Shown here: positions 61,129 through 64,000 of the stretch, piece after piece
How positions within the stretch are numbered: the stretch's first letter is position 1
How the letters are laid out: each line of letters starts with the position of its first letter
Assembly (NCBI RefSeq): GCF_014642075.1
Contig: NZ_BMIK01000018.1
Coordinates: forward strand, 1 to 64,000
Length of the DNA: 64,000 bases
Direction: 5' to 3'
Source: Parapedobacter defluvii
GTDB lineage: Bacteria; Bacteroidota; Bacteroidia; Sphingobacteriales; Sphingobacteriaceae
Made by a program: the position numbers and the translations under genes
The notes under the pieces: generated by a model
Database searches by the model: none
The model's input: the letters and a program-made list of their open reading frames with translations, nothing else
What the model was told of the DNA's origin: nothing

Positions 61129-62214
61129 ATGAACAGAACACTATTGGCTACTTGCCTTGGCCTATCGGCAATGACATTCGTAAATGCACAAACCGATGAA
61201 AGCGATCCGCTCACCATCAGCGGATACGTAGAAACCTATTATGTCTATGACTTTGGTAACCCCGGTGACCACAACCGGCCGGGATTCCTGTATTCATTCA
61301 ACAAGCACAACGAGGTGAATCTCAATTTCGGCTTTGTCCAGGCCGCTTACGATAACGGCGCGGTGCGGGGCAAACTTGCGCTCATGGTAGGTACCTATGC
61401 CAATGCCAACCTTGCCGCCGAGCCGGGCGTGCTCAAAAATGTCTACGAAGCCAATGCCGGAGTGAAGATCTCGAAAAGCAAAAACCTGTGGGTCGATGCC
61501 GGCATCTTCGCCTCGCACATTGGTTTCGAAAGCGCTATCGGCGCTAACTGCTGGAACATGACCCGGAGTATCCTGGCAGAGAATTCGCCTTATTTCCTTA
61601 CGGGTGCCAAGATTTCCTACACGAGCGACAACGGCGAGTGGTTCCTCAGCGGGCTGGTCACAAACGGCTGGCAACGCATCCATCGGGTGGACGGGAACAA
61701 TATGCCCGGTTTTGGCCATCAGCTCACCTGGACGCCCGACGAAAAGTTAACCCTGAACAGCAGTTCGTTCATCGGGAGCGACGATCCGGACAGCACACGC
61801 CGGATGCGGTACTTCCACAACCTGTACGGACAATTCCAATTCAACGATCAATGGGGATTGACCGCCGGATTCGATATGGGCATGCAGCAACAGGCAAAAG
61901 GCAGCAGTGATTACGATACCTGGTATTCGCCCGTGCTGATTGCCCGCTATGCACCCACCGGATCGCTTGCTTTCGCGGCACGTGCCGAATATTATATGGA
62001 TAAAAACCAGGTCATCATTGCCACGGACACACCTAACGGCTTCCAGACGTTCGGCTATTCGTTGAACATGGACGTCAAGGTGCTGGACAACGTGCTTTGG
62101 CGGCTGGAAGGCCGGACATTCAACAGCCGCGAGGACCGGATATTTACAAACAGAGATGGCCAGGCGGTAACGGATAATTACTTTCTGGGAACCTCGCTGA
62201 GCATCAGCTTCTGA
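61129..62214 (+). CDS. Outer-membrane porin-like protein (BBP2 type)
   Basis: 361 residues with signal peptide (MNRTLLATCLGLSAMTFVNA, then Q). The mature protein has regular amphipathic strands: NFGFVQAAYDNGAVRGKLAL, EWFLSGLVTNGWQRI, GYSLNMDVKVLDNVLWRLEG and the final aromatic strand FLGTSLSISF. This matches the outer-membrane beta-barrel (BBP2-like) porins common next to kdp and related transporters in Bacteroidota. It is probably the passive outer-membrane entry for potassium in this operon. It ends before a terminator. Confidence 0.8.
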   Translation: MNRTLLATCLGLSAMTFVNAQTDESDPLTISGYVETYYVYDFGNPGDHNRPGFLYSFNKHNEVNLNFGFVQAAYDNGAVRGKLALMVGTYANANLAAEPGVLKNVYEANAGVKISKSKNLWVDAGIFASHIGFESAIGANCWNMTRSILAENSPYFLTGAKISYTSDNGEWFLSGLVTNGWQRIHRVDGNNMPGFGHQLTWTPDEKLTLNSSSFIGSDDPDSTRRMRYFHNLYGQFQFNDQWGLTAGFDMGMQQQAKGSSDYDTWYSPVLIARYAPTGSLAFAARAEYYMDKNQVIIATDTPNGFQTFGYSLNMDVKVLDNVLWRLEGRTFNSREDRIFTNRDGQAVTDNYFLGTSLSISF

Positions 62215-62225
62215 CCTGGGGTCAA

Positions 62226-62256
62226 TCTCCCCCGGCATCGTGCCGGAGGAGATTTT
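62226..62256 (+). terminator. Terminator after the porin
   Basis: TCTCC-C-CCGGC and GCCGG-A-GGAGA arms around a short loop (one mismatch), followed by TTTT. It closes the kdp-porin transcript. Confidence 0.75.
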
Positions 62257-62264
62257 CTTATATC

Positions 62265-62272
62265 TATATTTG
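62265..62272 (+). promoter_or_regulatory. Promoter -7 box before the glycosyltransferase
   Basis: TATATTTG at 62265-62272 is a perfect -7 element, with a weak T-rich -33 region. It argues for translation starting at ATG 62293 rather than at a GTG within the box. Confidence 0.5.
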
Positions 62273-62292
62273 TGTTTAGTAAATCGGAAAAG

Positions 62293-63522
62293 ATGAAAAT
62301 AGCCATTCTGACATTGGGAACACGGGGCGATGTACAACCTTATGCCGTACTTGGCAAGTCCCTGAAAGCACGCGGCCATGAGGTGGTATTGGCCACCGCG
62401 AAGAATTTCAGGTCCCTGATCTTGTCTTACGGACTGGATTTTACTCCCGTTGAAGCCGATTTCCAGGCGCTGCTCGATTCGGAAGAAGGCAGGAAAATCC
62501 GGAAAAATCCCTTTCTTGCCCGCAAACACCTGAAAAGGTTCGTGTATCCGATGTTACGGGATTCGCTGGTCAAGTTTTACGGATTAGCACAGCAATCCGA
62601 CAAAGTATTGTTCCATGTCAAAACGATGGCAGATAATTTTGCCGACCAATTCCCCGGCAAGATGATCCGGGCGGATGTCGTTCCGGCAAGTCAGCCCACC
62701 GCGGCATTTCCCAACCCGGTTTTCAGCGCATTGCCATTAGCCGGTTTTTTGAACAGATTCACGTACAGGCTGACCGACCTAGGTTTAAAAATGTGGGCAA
62801 AGCCCGTCCGGGAGTTCCGGCAACGTGCGGGATTACCGGAGCGGTTCAGCAAACCCGCGCTGCCGGCTATTTACGGAATCAGTGAATACCTGTTGAAGAA
62901 GCCCGTCGATTTTCCGGAGAACAACCATTTTACCGGTTTTTGGATGGATGGTCCCCACTCGGAACTAAGCCAGGAACTCATTGATTTTATTTCCGCCGGT
63001 GAGCCCCCGTTGCTGGTCACTTTCGGAAGCATGCCTTTTGACAGCCGGCTGGACATTGTCGGACTCATCAAGGCACTGCACCTTCGGCTGCGTGTCCGGA
63101 TTGTGGTGGTAAAAGGCTGGGGACTTTCGGATGTATCAGCTCTTGAGGGTGACCCTGGCATAAAGGTGGTCGATTCGGCCCCTTACGATAAATTATTCCC
63201 GTTGGTTAAAGCAGTGGTGCATCACGGCGGTATCGGAACGGTGGCAGCCTGCCTACGCGCCGGAAAACCCTTCTTAACGTGTCCGGTTCTGTATCCGCTC
63301 GGCGACCAGTTCTTCTGGGGCAAGATTGCCTACGAAAAAGGGATAGCCTTATATCCGCTGCCGCTCAAAAAGCTGTCGGCAGATAAGTTCATAAAAAGCA
63401 TCGAAGAACTTGTCGGAAATGAAACACTTTATACCCATGCGGAATTATTCGCCTCACAATTATCGAGCGAGGATGGATTAACCAATGCCGCGGAAATTAT
63501 AGAAAGTGATGGACGAACGTAA
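62293..63522 (+). CDS. Glycosyltransferase (GT1, UGT-like)
   Basis: 409 residues from ATG 62293 (MKIAILTLGTRGDVQPYAVL). GT-B fold: an N-terminal domain with the GTRGDVQP motif typical of sterol- and polyketide-type GT1 enzymes, and a C-terminal domain with VTFGSMPFDSRLD, HHGGIGTVAACLRAGKPFLT (the donor-binding signature with HHGG) and YPLGDQFFWG. The acceptor is not predictable; lipids or hydrophobic small molecules are typical. It overlaps the KdpD-sensor gene by 14 bases. Confidence 0.87.
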   Translation: MKIAILTLGTRGDVQPYAVLGKSLKARGHEVVLATAKNFRSLILSYGLDFTPVEADFQALLDSEEGRKIRKNPFLARKHLKRFVYPMLRDSLVKFYGLAQQSDKVLFHVKTMADNFADQFPGKMIRADVVPASQPTAAFPNPVFSALPLAGFLNRFTYRLTDLGLKMWAKPVREFRQRAGLPERFSKPALPAIYGISEYLLKKPVDFPENNHFTGFWMDGPHSELSQELIDFISAGEPPLLVTFGSMPFDSRLDIVGLIKALHLRLRVRIVVVKGWGLSDVSALEGDPGIKVVDSAPYDKLFPLVKAVVHHGGIGTVAACLRAGKPFLTCPVLYPLGDQFFWGKIAYEKGIALYPLPLKKLSADKFIKSIEELVGNETLYTHAELFASQLSSEDGLTNAAEIIESDGRT

Positions 63523-64000
63523 ATCCGCAGCGCATTTCCTCAACCTCATCAAGAAATCAAGGCAAGGGAAATTCAAGATCTACATCGGTATGAGCGCCGG
63601 CGTGGGCAAGACCTACCGCATGCTGCAGGAAGCTCATACCCTGATGCGTAACGGTATCGATGTAAAAATCGCCTACGTTGAGACGCACAACCGGGCGGAA
63701 ACGTCGGCATTGGTGGAAGGGCTGCCCGTTATTCCGCGGCGCCAGCTGTTTTATAAGGGCCGTCAGTTGGAGGAACTTGATGTCCAGGCAGTCCTTAACC
63801 TCCGTCCGGAGGTGGTTATCGTGGACGAATTGGCCCACACCAACATCGAAGGCAGCAAAAACGAAAAACGCTGGCAGGACGTGGTGGAAATCCTGGAGGC
63901 GGGCATCAATGTCATCAGCGCGGTCAATATCCAGCACATCGAAAGCCTGAATGAAGAAGTGAAAGAGATCACCGGCATCGAAGTCAGGGAACGTGTGCCC
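63509..64000 (+). CDS. kdpD: KdpD N-terminal sensor protein (partial at right edge)
   Basis: Starts at ATG 63509, inside the end of the glycosyltransferase gene, and is still open at the window end (164 codons seen). It is the KdpD sensor domain: FKIYIGMSAGVGKTYRMLQE (Walker A-like, about residues 22-41), the VEVH/VETH-like strand VKIAYVETHNRAETSALVEG, VDELAHTNIEGSKNEKRWQD and NVISAVNIQHIESLNEEV. It should be a separate sensor protein working with the KdpD kinase half at 49872-50933. The C-terminal part, expected to be a universal-stress-like domain, lies outside the window. Confidence 0.9.
   Translation, partial: MDERKSAAHFLNLIKKSRQGKFKIYIGMSAGVGKTYRMLQEAHTLMRNGIDVKIAYVETHNRAETSALVEGLPVIPRRQLFYKGRQLEELDVQAVLNLRPEVVIVDELAHTNIEGSKNEKRWQDVVEILEAGINVISAVNIQHIESLNEEVKEITGIEVRERVP

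Noticed and set aside
1-64000. CRISPR arrays or cas genes
   Set aside because: No regularly spaced repeats of 20-40 bases and no Cas-like protein were seen on either strand.
1-64000. Insertion sequences and transposases
   Set aside because: No transposase-like protein and no terminal inverted repeats enclosing one were found. Mobility genes here are a tyrosine recombinase and mob proteins.

Overview
The window is chromosomal DNA of a Bacteroidota bacterium, most likely of the Sphingobacteriales. Support: promoters of the TTG-N18/20-TAnnTTTG type recur in front of genes, Shine-Dalgarno sequences are mostly absent, the tmRNA tag reads GENNYALAA, and the gene content is typical (HmuY, head-GIN protein, relaxase/MobC families of this phylum, KdpD made as separate pieces). 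I cannot name the species.

Layout. (1) 1-7008 is accessory DNA: small XRE regulators, a head-GIN (DUF2807-like) protein, a 577-residue nucleotidyltransferase/HEPN protein with an unknown partner, a metallophosphoesterase, and the 3' remnant of a mobilization relaxase. It abuts the 3' end of mnmE, a known island integration point. (2) 7083-34834 is mostly core: mnmE, a glycogen operon (GH31 glucosidase, glgB, glgA, glgC), hisG-hisD behind a histidine-rich leader peptide, ssrA, the str operon (rpsL, rpsG, fusA, rpsJ), tRNA-Cys, cutC, a complete heme-uptake operon (TonB receptor, HmuY, HmuTUV, HemS), an M23 peptidase and rplS. (3) 34991-47176 is a mobilizable element next to tRNA-Pro: tyrosine recombinase and excisionase-like protein, an AT-rich cargo of probable defence genes, then MobC, relaxase and coupling protein. 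(4) 47222-64000 is a potassium/sodium homeostasis island: kup, kdpE, the histidine-kinase half of KdpD, nhaA, a hydrolase, a universal stress protein, a sigma-54-type response regulator, kdpFABC with several tiny membrane proteins, a porin, a glycosyltransferase and the start of the N-terminal KdpD sensor, which runs off the right edge.

Best candidate for an undescribed system: the cargo at 37158-42755. It has an NTase-like DUF6932-type protein, an XRE-ImmA/IrrE metallopeptidase and a Beta-protein family member, with a convergent sce7726-like protein showing a PD-(D/E)XK-type motif. These are followed by a DUF2806 protein and a trypsin-like protease with a novel N-terminal domain. A second candidate is the unknown protein plus double NT/HEPN protein at 2440-5448.

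The window also holds three classical integration targets (mnmE 3' end, ssrA 3' end, tRNA-Pro), each with a trace of mobile DNA or a duplicated end beside it. All functional statements rest on reading the sequence and remembered family features. No database search was run.
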